Shown: positions 1 to 8,369 of the stretch, piece after piece
How the letters are laid out: each line of letters begins with the position of its first letter
How positions within the stretch are numbered: position 1 is the first letter of the stretch
From: an uncultured Candidatus Actinomarina sp.
GTDB taxonomy: Bacteria > Actinomycetota > Acidimicrobiia > Actinomarinales > Actinomarinaceae
Reading direction: 5' to 3'
Length of the DNA stretch: 63,463 nt
NCBI GenBank assembly: GCA_902626065.1
Contig: CACODT010000006.1
Location: 1-63,463, forward strand
Notes under the pieces: generated by a model
Database searches by the model: none
Told to the model about the DNA's origin: nothing
Seen by the model: the letters and a program-made list of their open reading frames with translations, nothing else
Made by a program: the position numbers and the translations under genes

Positions 1-1515
1 ACCACAACAACTCTTGGATTATTAATAGATGAGATTCCAACAGATGATAATGTAAGGGAATCTTCTTTTTGTAGAACAGTGACTGAAGGAACTCACATAG
101 GTAAAAATAAATTTCAGTATCAAGCAGTTTTTACCAGTGATACAAAAGAGTATGAGTATAAATTACGATATAGATTTAATGGAAAAAAATGGAAAAACTG
201 GAAAAAAGGAAATTTTAAATCAATAGCAGGTAAAAGAGAAAGATTAAAAATTAGAATTCAAAAAGTTGCTACTAACAAAAGGAATGAAATTTCAAGCTTC
301 GAATATGAATTTACATATCGAAACAAAGATGGCACATTTGAAAAGAAAACACAGATTTTTGCTTGGGAAAAGGATATTCCATGTGCTTATGTAGATCCTG
401 ATAGCAAAATAAAGAGTGTTGTTGGAGAACAGAAAAGACTAAATTTTACCGATGATTTGAATACGATAACACCAAACAATACATTACCACCATCAACTAC
501 CTCTTCTACGACTACCTCTTCTACGACTACCTCTTCTACGACTACATCTTCTACGACTACATCTTCTACAACAACTACATCTTCTACAACAACTACCTCG
601 ACAATTCCTGAGCCGACATATATAGTTTATGATCGTGACTGTAATGAGTTCGGACCTTATCCAATTGATGAATACAATGAAATCATAGGAGATGGAAGTG
701 TCTATTTAGGATATTGTATTGTTGATGTTTATGCGACTTCAACTACTACAACTACCACAACAACAATTCCCGAACCACCACCAGTATCAACCACTACAAC
801 TACTACTATTCCTGATCCTTCTTCAACAGTCTCACAATCTCTAGGATCATGCTCTGGTCCGTCAGGAACTAGAACTTCTACTTTAAGCATTACAAATAAT
901 GAAAGCTATACAGCTTATTATCTAGTTGAGTACTCTACAAATAGTGGTAGTAGTTTTACGACTGCACAAACAAATCAATCAATATCTGGTGACGCTACAA
1001 ACACAACTAATACTATTGTTGTTTCAGATGGTGGGTCAATCATATGGAGATATAAAGACTCAAGAACATCAAATGATTTTTCTAATGCAAGTTATGTGAC
1101 ATTAAGTGCGAGTGATACTGTGGACTGTCCTGATGGCTATTACATAAATGTTGATGGTTCGAATACATATGCTCTGACCGTAGAATGCAAAAAATGGAAT
1201 AACACTACAAAAGTTAGGTTTCAAGCTAATCCCTGGTGGGGTAATTATAATTTAGCCAAAGACTATATGTTTGCACTCATCGCGTTAACCGGTGATTATG
1301 ACAACGGTGACAGTAGTGTTGATGTGGAGGACTATTTTGATTATTCTCAATTTACATGTGGTGTTGTTCCGGGGGCTTACTTCGCATATCAAAAAGGCTT
1401 CGTTCAGTTTATTGGACAGGCAATCACAGCTCCTTCATGGAATTCAACAACTGATGTAGAAGATGGGTCTAGCAATCAGAGAGATTTTTATATATTTTCT
1501 GAATTAGTACCTTAA
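1..1515 (+). CDS. Thr/Ser-repeat surface-type protein, 5'-truncated by the window edge
   Basis: The frame is open from base 1, so the gene starts upstream; the GTG at 79 is only the first internal start-like codon. About 504 residues are visible. Roughly the first 160 are lysine- and aromatic-rich and look beta-structured. Two Thr/Ser tracts follow (about residues 165-200 and 245-275), each ending in I-P-E-P or I-P-D-P. Between and after them are Cys-containing segments with no family I recognise. Low-complexity Thr tracts are typical of extended, often glycosylated linkers in secreted or cell-wall proteins. No signal peptide or sorting signal is visible because the N-terminus is missing. The gene converges on the DUF1295 gene 23 bases away. 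Surface location is inference. Confidence 0.6.
   Translation, partial: TTTTLGLLIDEIPTDDNVRESSFCRTVTEGTHIGKNKFQYQAVFTSDTKEYEYKLRYRFNGKKWKNWKKGNFKSIAGKRERLKIRIQKVATNKRNEISSFEYEFTYRNKDGTFEKKTQIFAWEKDIPCAYVDPDSKIKSVVGEQKRLNFTDDLNTITPNNTLPPSTTSSTTTSSTTTSSTTTSSTTTSSTTTTSSTTTTSTIPEPTYIVYDRDCNEFGPYPIDEYNEIIGDGSVYLGYCIVDVYATSTTTTTTTTIPEPPPVSTTTTTTIPDPSSTVSQSLGSCSGPSGTRTSTLSITNNESYTAYYLVEYSTNSGSSFTTAQTNQSISGDATNTTNTIVVSDGGSIIWRYKDSRTSNDFSNASYVTLSASDTVDCPDGYYINVDGSNTYALTVECKKWNNTTKVRFQANPWWGNYNLAKDYMFALIALTGDYDNGDSSVDVEDYFDYSQFTCGVVPGAYFAYQKGFVQFIGQAITAPSWNSTTDVEDGSSNQRDFYIFSELVP
496..600 (+). repeat. 15-bp tandem repeat encoding Thr/Ser linker
   Basis: A 15-base unit (ACTACCTCTTCTACG, with C/A change at position 6) is repeated head to tail at 496, 511, 526, 541 and 556. 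Copies separated by an extra ACA codon follow. The unit is a multiple of three, so expansion or contraction keeps the frame and changes only linker length. A second, less regular ACT/ACA tract lies near 740-815. Confidence 0.9.
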
Positions 1516-1538
1516 TTTTTATTTAAATACTAAGAACC

Positions 1539-2411
1539 TTATTTAAAGATTTTCATCATTAATACAGGGGTGTTCTCTTTGTACTGTTGGTACTCAGGTA
1601 AATCACCATAACGCTCTTCAGCAATACGCTCTAACATAGGGACGCCCTCTGCTTTTCTTAAGAGTAAATAAACAAAGATTGGAGAAACTATTGCTGTCAC
1701 ATACTCAATCCCAGATAAAGAACTAAGAGATAAAACAGCCATACCAGTCCAAAGCATAATCTCCCCAAAATAGTTTGGATGACGAGATCTTGCCCAGAGG
1801 CCATTTGATATGAACTCGGTTTTGGGATCTGATGATTCTCTAAATTTTCTTTTTTGATAATCAGCTATAACTTCAATTAAGAACCCTGTCCACCATAAAA
1901 ATATTCCAATAAAGGCAATAATGTCTAACTCTGTTTCTGTTGGTGAAAGAATAGCTAGGACTGATGCACCTGCAGTGAATACAACCCAGGCAGCTTGTCC
2001 CATCCAGTACTGCAGGAACCAAAAGAATTTCTTTTTTGCTTTATCGAACCGTTCATCTTTACCATCTTTGTTTATTCTTCTAAAGAGGAATATACCAAGT
2101 CTTCCAGCCCAAATAATGACATAAAGGAAAAGAATAGTATCAGTTGTAGTGGGGTTATCGAGTGAAAAGTAAGCAATACTCGTTACTGATATGTATGTGA
2201 GACTACCCGTGAGATCATAAAATTTCTCTGTTTTAAAAATAAAGGAAGGCAGGAAAACTAAAAATTGTATTAACACTGCAATGCATATCAAAAATTTAAA
2301 AGAATTAAATCCAAGTATTTCTGTTTCGATATTGTTTGCAGTAAAACTGTAAAGATAAATTGCGACCAGAGTTAATGAAACGTTTAAGATATTTCGTGTC
2401 TGTTTATTCAT
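1539..2411 (-). CDS. DUF1295 / steroid 5-alpha-reductase-like membrane protein
   Basis: A 290-residue polytopic membrane protein with about seven hydrophobic segments. The C-terminal third carries the family signature: E-V-I-A-D-Y-Q-K near residues 180-187 and G-L-W-x-R-S-R-H-P-N-Y-F-G-E at 204-217. These mark the DUF1295 branch of the 3-oxo-5-alpha-steroid 4-dehydrogenase/ICMT-like fold, in which such residues bind NADPH. The substrate of DUF1295 members is generally unknown, and nothing nearby identifies it. The gene is divergent from the cupin gene with 19 bases between start codons. A TATAAT lies eight bases before the ATG, so the mRNA may have almost no leader. Confidence 0.8.
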   Translation of the reverse strand: MNKQTRNILNVSLTLVAIYLYSFTANNIETEILGFNSFKFLICIAVLIQFLVFLPSFIFKTEKFYDLTGSLTYISVTSIAYFSLDNPTTTDTILFLYVIIWAGRLGIFLFRRINKDGKDERFDKAKKKFFWFLQYWMGQAAWVVFTAGASVLAILSPTETELDIIAFIGIFLWWTGFLIEVIADYQKRKFRESSDPKTEFISNGLWARSRHPNYFGEIMLWTGMAVLSLSSLSGIEYVTAIVSPIFVYLLLRKAEGVPMLERIAEERYGDLPEYQQYKENTPVLMMKIFK

Positions 2412-2418
2412 ATTGAAT

Positions 2419-2424
2419 TATTAT
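2419..2424 (+). promoter_or_regulatory. -10 element, leaderless-type promoter of cupin gene
   Basis: TATTAT followed by exactly six bases and then the ATG at 2431. Transcription would begin at or next to the start codon. The element supports the ATG at 2431 over the in-frame TTG at 2413. Confidence 0.5.
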
Positions 2425-2430
2425 AAGCAG

Positions 2431-2787
2431 ATGGATGATTACATTATTAAAAGATTCGAAAACCCTGATGAAGTCAGAGATTTTGAAAAAGGAAAATATG
2501 AAGTAGTAAATCTTCCACATATGACTATCGGCAAGGCAACTTATCATAAAGGGTGGAAATGGTCAGATGACGTCTCCCCTCTTTCTGGAACAGAGTTTTG
2601 CGAGACAGAACATTTGGGAATGGTTATTAGTGGAAATGCTACAGTTGCATTTGAAAATGAAGAGCCTAAGATAATTGGCCCTGGAGATATATTTTATGTT
2701 TCAAATACCCCACACGACAGCTGGGTTGTTGGTGACGAGGATTATGTCTCAATTCATTTTATGGGTGCAGAGAAATATGCAGATTAG
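2431..2787 (+). CDS. Cupin-domain protein
   Basis: A protein of about 118 residues with a single cupin barrel. The first motif region contains E-F-C-E-T-E-H-L-G-M-V-I-S-G, followed by the second motif G-P-G-D-I-F-Y-V-S-N-T-P-H-D-S-W. Acidic and histidine residues sit where cupins bind metal. Small stand-alone cupins include isomerases, dioxygenases and sensors, so the reaction cannot be assigned. I take ATG 2431 as the start because a -10 hexamer lies six bases upstream; starting at TTG 2413 would place the start inside the divergent promoter. The next gene begins eight bases after the stop, suggesting co-transcription. Confidence 0.75.
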   Translation: MDDYIIKRFENPDEVRDFEKGKYEVVNLPHMTIGKATYHKGWKWSDDVSPLSGTEFCETEHLGMVISGNATVAFENEEPKIIGPGDIFYVSNTPHDSWVVGDEDYVSIHFMGAEKYAD

Positions 2788-2794
2788 GTTATAA

Positions 2795-3205
2795 GTGTCT
2801 TATTACACAGATCATGGAGAAGTCTTGTATCAAATAAGATTAAATGTTTCAGATGACTTTACTGACAATGATGTTCTCAATGAATTATTAGAAAATCATA
2901 ATTCATCACTAATGTGCCAATACGATGCATTTGTATTTTTTGTTAGAGAATGTGAAAACAAAAAAGAGACAGATAATTCTTTGTATAAGTGGACTAAAGA
3001 CACAATTGAAGATGAAGTTAAAAAAGCTAAATATGAAAAAATTTACTCTGTATACGTTGAAAAGAAACAAGTCTATAAGGAAGACATTGCAGACAAAATA
3101 ATCGAAGAAATAACAAATCTTAATTTATCAACTATTGAATCCATAGATAAATTTGATACTCAACCTAAAAATAATCCGAAACCTCCAAAACAATTTAGAG
3201 ATTAA
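2795..3205 (+). CDS. Hypothetical charged protein
   Basis: A 136-residue soluble protein starting at GTG, with a weak AGG six bases upstream. It is rich in Asp, Glu and Lys, has no signal peptide or membrane segment, and ends in a Pro/Lys/Asn-rich tail. The middle looks helical. I recognise no family. It lies between the cupin gene (7 bases) and the MFS gene (11 bases) on the same strand, so the three may form one transcript. Confidence 0.55.
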   Translation: MSYYTDHGEVLYQIRLNVSDDFTDNDVLNELLENHNSSLMCQYDAFVFFVRECENKKETDNSLYKWTKDTIEDEVKKAKYEKIYSVYVEKKQVYKEDIADKIIEEITNLNLSTIESIDKFDTQPKNNPKPPKQFRD

Positions 3206-3216
3206 ATAGTTTCATT

Positions 3217-4494
3217 ATGAGTAAGAAAGTATATGTACTTTGGTTTGGTCAAACATTGTCATGGACAGGATCAGCTATGTCTTTTTTTGCTATAGGTGTT
3301 TGGATATTTGAGACAACAGGAAGAGCTAGCGCTCTATCGACAATATTATTTACTGTTGGCATCGTTGGTGTGGTTACAGGACCTTTCGGGGGTGTCCTTG
3401 CAGATAGGTTCCCAAGAAAACAATTAATTATAAGTTTTGATCTAGTCATTGCCTTTTTAATGTGTGTGATTGGGTACTTTGCTATCAATGATAAATTAAC
3501 AATAGCGATGCTCATACCATTTGCCTTGGCCTTTGGAATATTCGAAATAGCCCATTGGACAACTTGGAGTGCCTTCCTTGGGGATGTAGTTAAAAAACAA
3601 CATGTAACAAAAATTTCAGCTTTATTTGAAAGTGCAGAAGCATTTTCTGTATTACTGGGGCCAATTGGAGGAGCATTAATTTATTCTTATTTTGGATTAT
3701 CAGGGGTCATCCTTGTCGACCTTATTACATGTATTATTGGTATCGCTACTATTTCTTTATTCAAAAGTGAGAAACAAATTAAAAAAACTAAATTAAGTTT
3801 TAAAAATATCTATTCGGATCTACACGAAGCATATGTTTGGCTTAAAAATCAAAAGGGGCTTCTTGCATTAGTTTCAATACTCAGTATCTCTAATTTTTTC
3901 TGGGGTTTCACAACTGTTCTTCTGCCACCAATAGTATTGACTTTTTCAGATGCAAGAGGACTTGGAATTATTGAATCTACTATAGGGCTTGCTTTTCTTG
4001 TTGGATCAATTATTTCTCTTCGTTATTCAGAATATCTTCAGGGAAACATAAAACTTGCTATCCAATGTGGTCTTTTGGGAGGTATAAGTCTGATATTTGG
4101 TTCTCTACGACCAAGTATTTTTCTTCTTTGTATCTTTGGAATTATAAGTGGAGTAAGTGGCACCGTTCAATACACAATATCATCAGGTGCATGGCTAGCT
4201 ATTACAAACTCTGACATAAGGGGTCGTGCATTAGCTCTACGAGGAACAATTGCACAAATGTTACGCCCAATTGGTGTCCTTATTGCTGGACCCTTAGGAG
4301 ATTATTTAGAGTTTTCATTTTACCCAGACAATATTGAATTGCTTTCACCAATCATTGGAACAGGCCCTGGAAGAGGTTATGCTTTATTGTTTTTATTAGT
4401 TGGTATTTTATATATCTGTGTTTGGTTGATTAACTATCAAAATAAAAATTTAAAAAATCTTAGTAATCAGGTTCTAGAAATTACAAAAAATTAA
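3217..4494 (+). CDS. MFS transporter (MFS_3/EntS-like)
   Basis: A 425-residue integral membrane protein with about 12 hydrophobic helices and a central loop near residues 185-205. The loop after helix 2 contains G-G-V-L-A-D-R-F-P-R-K, the major-facilitator signature. Overall the sequence resembles the MFS_3 or EntS-like exporters, which are proton-coupled efflux pumps for siderophores or drugs. Its substrate cannot be read from sequence. It is the last gene before tRNA-Val and probably ends the cupin transcript. A second MFS of the same subfamily lies at 30152-31405. Confidence 0.85.
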   Translation: MSKKVYVLWFGQTLSWTGSAMSFFAIGVWIFETTGRASALSTILFTVGIVGVVTGPFGGVLADRFPRKQLIISFDLVIAFLMCVIGYFAINDKLTIAMLIPFALAFGIFEIAHWTTWSAFLGDVVKKQHVTKISALFESAEAFSVLLGPIGGALIYSYFGLSGVILVDLITCIIGIATISLFKSEKQIKKTKLSFKNIYSDLHEAYVWLKNQKGLLALVSILSISNFFWGFTTVLLPPIVLTFSDARGLGIIESTIGLAFLVGSIISLRYSEYLQGNIKLAIQCGLLGGISLIFGSLRPSIFLLCIFGIISGVSGTVQYTISSGAWLAITNSDIRGRALALRGTIAQMLRPIGVLIAGPLGDYLEFSFYPDNIELLSPIIGTGPGRGYALLFLLVGILYICVWLINYQNKNLKNLSNQVLEITKN

Positions 4495-4535
4495 CAACTC
4501 AATATTTCCTTACAAATCAAAGTTGTTTAAAAATG

Positions 4536-4609
4536 TGGGAGATACAAGATTTGAACTTGTGACCCCTTGCGTGTCGAGCAAGTGCTCTGCCGGACTGAGC
4601 TAATCTCCC
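4536..4609 (-). tRNA. tRNA-Val (GAC)
   Basis: The reverse complement folds as a cloverleaf. The acceptor is GGGAGAT/ATCTCCC with discriminator A, the D stem GCTC/GAGC, the anticodon stem CTTGC/GCAAG around loop TCGACAC, and the T arm ACAAG-TTCAAAT-CTTGT. Anticodon GAC reads Val GUC and GUU. The gene itself ends A-C-A rather than encoding a full CCA. Confidence 0.95.
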
Positions 4610-4651
4610 GTATAAAAAAATATAGCAGTATAAATCAGATTTGTAGAATGA

Positions 4652-4855
4652 TTATTTCTCTACAGTAACAATTCTTTTACCAAATCTAAGAAACAATCTC
4701 TCAGTAAGCTCAATAATTAAATTTAAAATCCAAAGACCAAGATATAAAGCAATAAAAAAGTTAATAATCTGAAAAAGAACAAAAACGATTGCACTATAAA
4801 CAATTATCCAAGAGATCGTAAACTTCAGTGAATAAATTGGAGACTGACTATTCAT
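4652..4855 (-). CDS. Small two-helix membrane protein
   Basis: A 67-residue protein, mostly hydrophobic, with one or two membrane helices between about residues 12 and 50 and a basic C-terminus. Its ATG overlaps the stop of the SRAP gene (TAATG), so it is probably translationally coupled to it. I do not recognise the family; it is not a signal-peptide remnant because the hydrophobic part spans most of the protein. Confidence 0.55.
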   Translation of the reverse strand: MNSQSPIYSLKFTISWIIVYSAIVFVLFQIINFFIALYLGLWILNLIIELTERLFLRFGKRIVTVEK

Positions 4856-5499
4856 TAAAATGGAACCTCTTTGAACTCCTCGATTAAAGATTCATTATTG
4901 TTCTTTGGATTATTTACTGACCTTGTTACTTGATAGTGTTCAATATTATCACCAAAGTCATGGGATATATTTGCATGTATGTCTTCGGAGTTATCATCGG
5001 ATAACCAAATGCCCATAGATACATCATCAAGAATTAAAGGTGAACGATTATGTACTTCATTAATTTCTATTGGCGCAGCTGTCGTTATAATTGTAAATTC
5101 AGTCGTTCCGTCTGATCTTTTCCAATACAATCCAGCTGCAAACATATTTTGCATATCTTTATGTTTAAAGAAAAATGGCTGTTTTGCCTCATCAATAATT
5201 TTCCATTCATACCATCCAGTAATTGGTATTAAGCATCTACTATTCTTAAATGCTGATATAAATGTTTTCTTTTCTAATAACGACTCAAATCTTGTATTAA
5301 ATAATGGTTTAGAATTACTTTGATCTTTTAGCCACTGAGGATAGTAACCCCAAGTACATTCAACTAATTTATTATCTATTATCGCAGGCACTGTTGACTG
5401 TGGAGCAATGTTAAAGTTTTCATCAAACTTAAAATCGTTTAAATTTTCAACGAAAGATAGATTTCCTAAGTCAATTGATAAGTAGTATCTTCCACACAT
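4855..5499 (-). CDS. SRAP (HMCES/YedK-like) DNA-protein crosslinking protein
   Basis: A 214-residue protein with the SRAP signature. It begins M-C-G-R-Y, where Cys2 becomes the N-terminal nucleophile after Met removal. It also has N-T-R-F-E near residues 68-72, and C-L-I-P-I-T-G-W-Y-E-W near 89-99 with the catalytic Glu. The motif around H-N-R-S-P-L-I-L supplies the conserved His. SRAP proteins covalently cap abasic sites in single-stranded DNA through a thiazolidine and protect them during replication. Length matches E. coli YedK (about 220). It sits one base downstream of the S51 peptidase gene. No SOS box is visible. Confidence 0.92.
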   Translation of the reverse strand: MCGRYYLSIDLGNLSFVENLNDFKFDENFNIAPQSTVPAIIDNKLVECTWGYYPQWLKDQSNSKPLFNTRFESLLEKKTFISAFKNSRCLIPITGWYEWKIIDEAKQPFFFKHKDMQNMFAAGLYWKRSDGTTEFTIITTAAPIEINEVHNRSPLILDDVSMGIWLSDDNSEDIHANISHDFGDNIEHYQVTRSVNNPKNNNESLIEEFKEVPF

Positions 5500-6177
5500 T
5501 TAAAAATCCAATATAGAGGTTTCCATTACGGCACCATCCTCAAATGATTGTTCATCCTTTTTATACATTATATGAACTTTCTGATCACCAATTACTTCAA
5601 GCTTATCTTGATTTAATACTAGATATGTATTTTTTTCAATTCCTAAAACCTTATATCTGGACTTATGTAGCTGTTTAGAAGAGGTAAGTATCGCTTTGTA
5701 AAGAACTTCATTCCAATGAGGAAGAATTATCGAGTTTTTGAAAAAACCAAACCCTTTTCCTTTACTCATCTTCTCTCCCATGATCATAGCCCCAGCACTG
5801 CAACCAGCAAGAACTCCTCCTTTTTCATGAATAGCTAGAATCTTTTCCCATGCTTTTGATTTTTTAAGAGTTTCATATAAATGATTTGGATTCCCGCCAG
5901 AAAAATATACAAAATTTGCTTTTTCTAGTTCAGCTAATGTTTCTGGATTATTGTAATCATCAGCATTTAAAGCTTTTATTGAAGAATGTTTAACACCAAG
6001 TTTTTCAAAATGATTATCTGCAAGGTCAGTCCAATATTGAACTCTTTCTCGACTTTCAAGTCCGGCTGCGGTAGGAAAGGATAACACATAAGGTGTTTCA
6101 TCTAACTTATTAAGTAAAACATCATCAAAGGGACGTATTGTATCTAAATATTCTCCGGCACCAGTAATAGCAATCAT
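5500..6177 (-). CDS. Peptidase S51 (dipeptidase E / cyanophycinase-like)
   Basis: About 225 residues. The motif G-C-S-A-G-A-M-I-M-G carries the nucleophilic Ser of family S51, and Y-F-S-G-G-N-P-N-H-L precedes it, as in dipeptidase E. These enzymes cleave Asp-X dipeptides or cyanophycin-type isoaspartyl bonds. The open frame extends to 6216, but those extra codons run into the tRNA-Cys gene. I therefore take the ATG at 6177, just before I-A-I-T-G-A-G-E. The gene follows two tRNAs and is one base from the SRAP gene; a shared transcript is likely. Confidence 0.82.
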   Translation of the reverse strand: MIAITGAGEYLDTIRPFDDVLLNKLDETPYVLSFPTAAGLESRERVQYWTDLADNHFEKLGVKHSSIKALNADDYNNPETLAELEKANFVYFSGGNPNHLYETLKKSKAWEKILAIHEKGGVLAGCSAGAMIMGEKMSKGKGFGFFKNSIILPHWNEVLYKAILTSSKQLHKSRYKVLGIEKNTYLVLNQDKLEVIGDQKVHIMYKKDEQSFEDGAVMETSILDF

Positions 6178-6185
6178 GTTTTTTG

Positions 6186-6256
6186 AGGCGACGACCGGAA
6201 TCGAACCGGTGTACAAGGTTTTGCAGACCTCTGCGTAGCCACTCCGCCACGTCGCC
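6186..6256 (-). tRNA. tRNA-Cys (GCA)
   Basis: The reverse complement has acceptor GGCGACG/CGTCGCC, discriminator T, anticodon stem GAGGT/ACCTT around loop CTGCAAA, and T loop TTCGATT closed by CCGG-type pairs. Anticodon GCA reads both Cys codons. No CCA is encoded. Confidence 0.95.
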
Positions 6257-6260
6257 AGTG

Positions 6261-6333
6261 AGCGGAAGACGGGGTTCGAACCCGCGGCCTTAACCTTGGC
6301 AAGGTTACGCTCTACCAGCTGAGCTACTTCCGC
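6261..6333 (-). tRNA. tRNA-Gly (GCC)
   Basis: The reverse complement has acceptor GCGGAAG/CTTCCGC, discriminator T, D stem GCTC/GAGC, anticodon stem TAACC/GGTTA around loop TTGCCAA, and T arm GCGGG-TTCGAAC-CCCGT. Anticodon GCC reads Gly GGC and GGU. It is four bases upstream of tRNA-Cys on the same strand, so the two are co-transcribed. Confidence 0.96.
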
Positions 6334-6376
6334 AATAAATTAATAATAGTTTATATTTGTGTATTTTAAAAAGGAA

Positions 6377-6814
6377 TTAATCTGTTGATCCAAACCCACC
6401 AGAATTTCTTTCAGTATCTGGCATCTTATCAACAATCTTAAATTCGACTTGATTTGTATTAATGAGTACAAGTTGCGCTATTCTATCTCCAATTTTTATC
6501 TCATACTCTTCAGTGGAATGATTAATTAGCGGTACTAATAATTCACCTGTATATCCAGGATCTATTAATCCAGGACTATTTATTAATGTTATTTTATGTT
6601 TAGTAGAAAGACCGGATCTCGGTAAAACAAAACCAGCACATTGAGCTGGAAGGCTTATCGCAATACCTGTTTTAACTAGCGTAACTTCATTTGAATAAAT
6701 GACAATATTTTCAGCAGAGCTAATGTCATAACCAATATCTGATTCGTGTTTTTTTGATGGAACATTGGCGCTACTGCTCATAAGTTCAATTTCTATCTCA
6801 ATATTTTTATTCAA
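6377..6814 (-). CDS. dut: Deoxyuridine 5'-triphosphate nucleotidohydrolase
   Basis: A 145-residue trimeric dUTPase, which converts dUTP to dUMP and pyrophosphate and keeps uracil out of DNA. All five motifs are present: S-D-I-G-Y-D (25-30), P-R-S-G-L-S (65-70), G-L-I-D-P-G-Y-T-G-E-L (82-92, catalytic Asp), G-D-R-I-A-Q-L (109-115) and the C-terminal lid R-N-S-G-G-F-G-S-T-D (136-145). Motif 1 has G-Y-D where A-G-x-D-L is usual. The start is a TTG preceded by AAAGG six bases upstream. It is divergent from the membrane protein gene at 6831. Confidence 0.96.
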   Translation of the reverse strand: MNKNIEIEIELMSSSANVPSKKHESDIGYDISSAENIVIYSNEVTLVKTGIAISLPAQCAGFVLPRSGLSTKHKITLINSPGLIDPGYTGELLVPLINHSTEEYEIKIGDRIAQLVLINTNQVEFKIVDKMPDTERNSGGFGSTD

Positions 6815-6830
6815 TGGTAACCTTTCATTG

Positions 6831-7889
6831 ATGAATATTAGAGACTATCTTTTTATAAGAAAAGCGAAATCCACAAATAAAATTAAAATACTCGATGTTC
6901 TTGGATTCGAAACAGATACAAACATTATCCAGACTCCAGAAATAATTAAAGAAATGGATAATCTTAGAATCTCTTCAGAAATGGAGATAATTGATGAAGA
7001 AATAGAATCCGTAAAAATAGGTCAAGATCTTGTCACCACAAAGGAAACTATTTTTGATACGTTTGAAGAGGAAAAATCAAATCCAGATACTCAGACATTC
7101 GTACCTTTAAATATAACTTCACAGCTTAAGAAGATTTGGACAGATCTTGAAATTAGAAGGCAATGGGTTGTACCTACTATTTTAGTAATTACGACTGTTG
7201 CTATTGTAAGTTTTGTTACACTATTTTTCTTAAATATGAGAAATGAAAATATTGAAAGTGAGAATATAACAAATTCAATATCTCAAAATACAAATATAAA
7301 TATAAATCAAATTCCGGAGATGATTAATGTAGCTACAGATCCCTTTTATTCAAGATATGATGTATCAAATGCAAGTGCAAATCTTCAAATTATTGAAACT
7401 TCTCTTATACAATATCAAGATAATCTTCAAAATAGAGACATTCCAAATAGAGATGATGTTATTTTATCTTTAAACATACTATTTGATATTGTTAAGAAAT
7501 TAGATCAATTATTTACCTATCGAATAATGCATTCAGATATTTTAATTTATGATGAAGTTCTGACGATAGATGAAAATATAAATGTTGACCAATTAGCAAC
7601 TGAATTATCTTTAATCGGTGCAAAAAGTAGCTTGAATAGTGAAACATTACCTGATATTGATGAATTTAATGACCACAAACAATTAGTGAATTCAGCTTTA
7701 CTTACTGCACAAGACTTGCACGGCCGACTTGTTGCATCTCTTCGAAATAATGAAATTGAAGTGGCACTAACTTTGGTAAGTGCAATTGAGTTGAATAAAG
7801 AGTCAGAGGTTGCCTTTTTTAATAATTCGTTGCAAAATTTTAAAGACAATTACTTATTAATAATAGAAAATTTGGGTGAATTGCCTTAA
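6831..7889 (+). CDS. Single-pass membrane protein of unknown function
   Basis: About 352 residues. An acidic cytoplasmic N-terminal part (1-108) is followed by one strong membrane helix at about 112-134 (W-V-V-P-T-I-L-V-I onward). A helical, Asn-, Ile- and Leu-rich extracytoplasmic domain of about 215 residues comes next. No catalytic motif or known family is apparent. ATG 6831 is preferred over an upstream in-frame start at 6765, because that start lies inside dut and would add a spurious hydrophobic N-terminus. The 3' end overlaps nrdR by four bases in convergent orientation. Confidence 0.6.
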   Translation: MNIRDYLFIRKAKSTNKIKILDVLGFETDTNIIQTPEIIKEMDNLRISSEMEIIDEEIESVKIGQDLVTTKETIFDTFEEEKSNPDTQTFVPLNITSQLKKIWTDLEIRRQWVVPTILVITTVAIVSFVTLFFLNMRNENIESENITNSISQNTNININQIPEMINVATDPFYSRYDVSNASANLQIIETSLIQYQDNLQNRDIPNRDDVILSLNILFDIVKKLDQLFTYRIMHSDILIYDEVLTIDENINVDQLATELSLIGAKSSLNSETLPDIDEFNDHKQLVNSALLTAQDLHGRLVASLRNNEIEVALTLVSAIELNKESEVAFFNNSLQNFKDNYLLIIENLGELP

Positions 7890-8326
7890 TTAAACTCTGC
7901 GGCTTCTTTCTCAAAATCTGAAATATCTGAAAATTCTTTATAAACAGAAGCAAATCTTAAATATGCAACTTCATTGGTATCTTTAAGATGAGAAAGAACT
8001 GTTTCTCCAATGTCTTTTGATTCAATTCTTTTACCGTGTTTTTTTAGATCTAAATAGATTGTTTCAACAAGATTTTTCAATTGTTTATCACTTAATTCTT
8101 GACCACCGAAAGCATTTTCAACACCGTTAAATAACTTTTCGTATTGGAATTCTTCTAAATTACCATTTCTTTTCTTGACAATAAGGTCTATTTCGGATTT
8201 TTCATATGTTGTAAATCTTGTGTTACAAGCTGCACACTCTCGTCTTCTCCTAATCGCATCACCATCAACATTTTTTCTTGAATCAACGACAGCAGTGTCT
8301 TCAGCATTGCAGAAAGGACATACCAT
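7886..8326 (-). CDS. nrdR: Transcriptional repressor NrdR
   Basis: 146 residues. An N-terminal zinc ribbon uses C3, C6, C31 and C34 around the basic R-R-R-R-E segment that reads DNA. An ATP-cone domain follows from about residue 46. NrdR senses ATP and dATP and represses ribonucleotide reductase genes through NrdR boxes. No nrd gene is in this window. A sequence close to a NrdR box covers the start codon, suggesting autoregulation. It lies between dut and lexA, a common actinobacterial arrangement. Confidence 0.96.
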   Translation of the reverse strand: MVCPFCNAEDTAVVDSRKNVDGDAIRRRRECAACNTRFTTYEKSEIDLIVKKRNGNLEEFQYEKLFNGVENAFGGQELSDKQLKNLVETIYLDLKKHGKRIESKDIGETVLSHLKDTNEVAYLRFASVYKEFSDISDFEKEAAEFN

Positions 8327-8335
8327 ATATAGTGT
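8320..8335. promoter_or_regulatory. Candidate NrdR box over the nrdR start codon
   Basis: ATACCATATATAGTGT matches the remembered NrdR-box form ACACWATATATWGTGT at 14 of 16 positions. The nrdR start codon (8324-8326, minus strand) lies inside it. NrdR targets usually carry two boxes about three helical turns apart; I see no convincing second copy. The region is AT-rich, so part of the match could be chance. Confidence 0.45.
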
Positions 8336-8369
8336 AGTTTAGTAATATGACATATTTGTAACAAATTTT

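Noticed and set aside
496-600. CRISPR-like array
   Set aside because: Units are contiguous with no spacers and encode Thr/Ser in frame. No CRISPR array or cas gene is seen anywhere in the window.
1522-1547. Bidirectional terminator TTTAAATA/TATTTAAA between the first two genes
   Set aside because: The stem is entirely A-T and weak, and it runs into coding sequence; not convincing.
6178-6216. N-terminal extension of the S51 peptidase
   Set aside because: These codons run into the tRNA-Cys gene; the family-like N-terminus starts at 6177.
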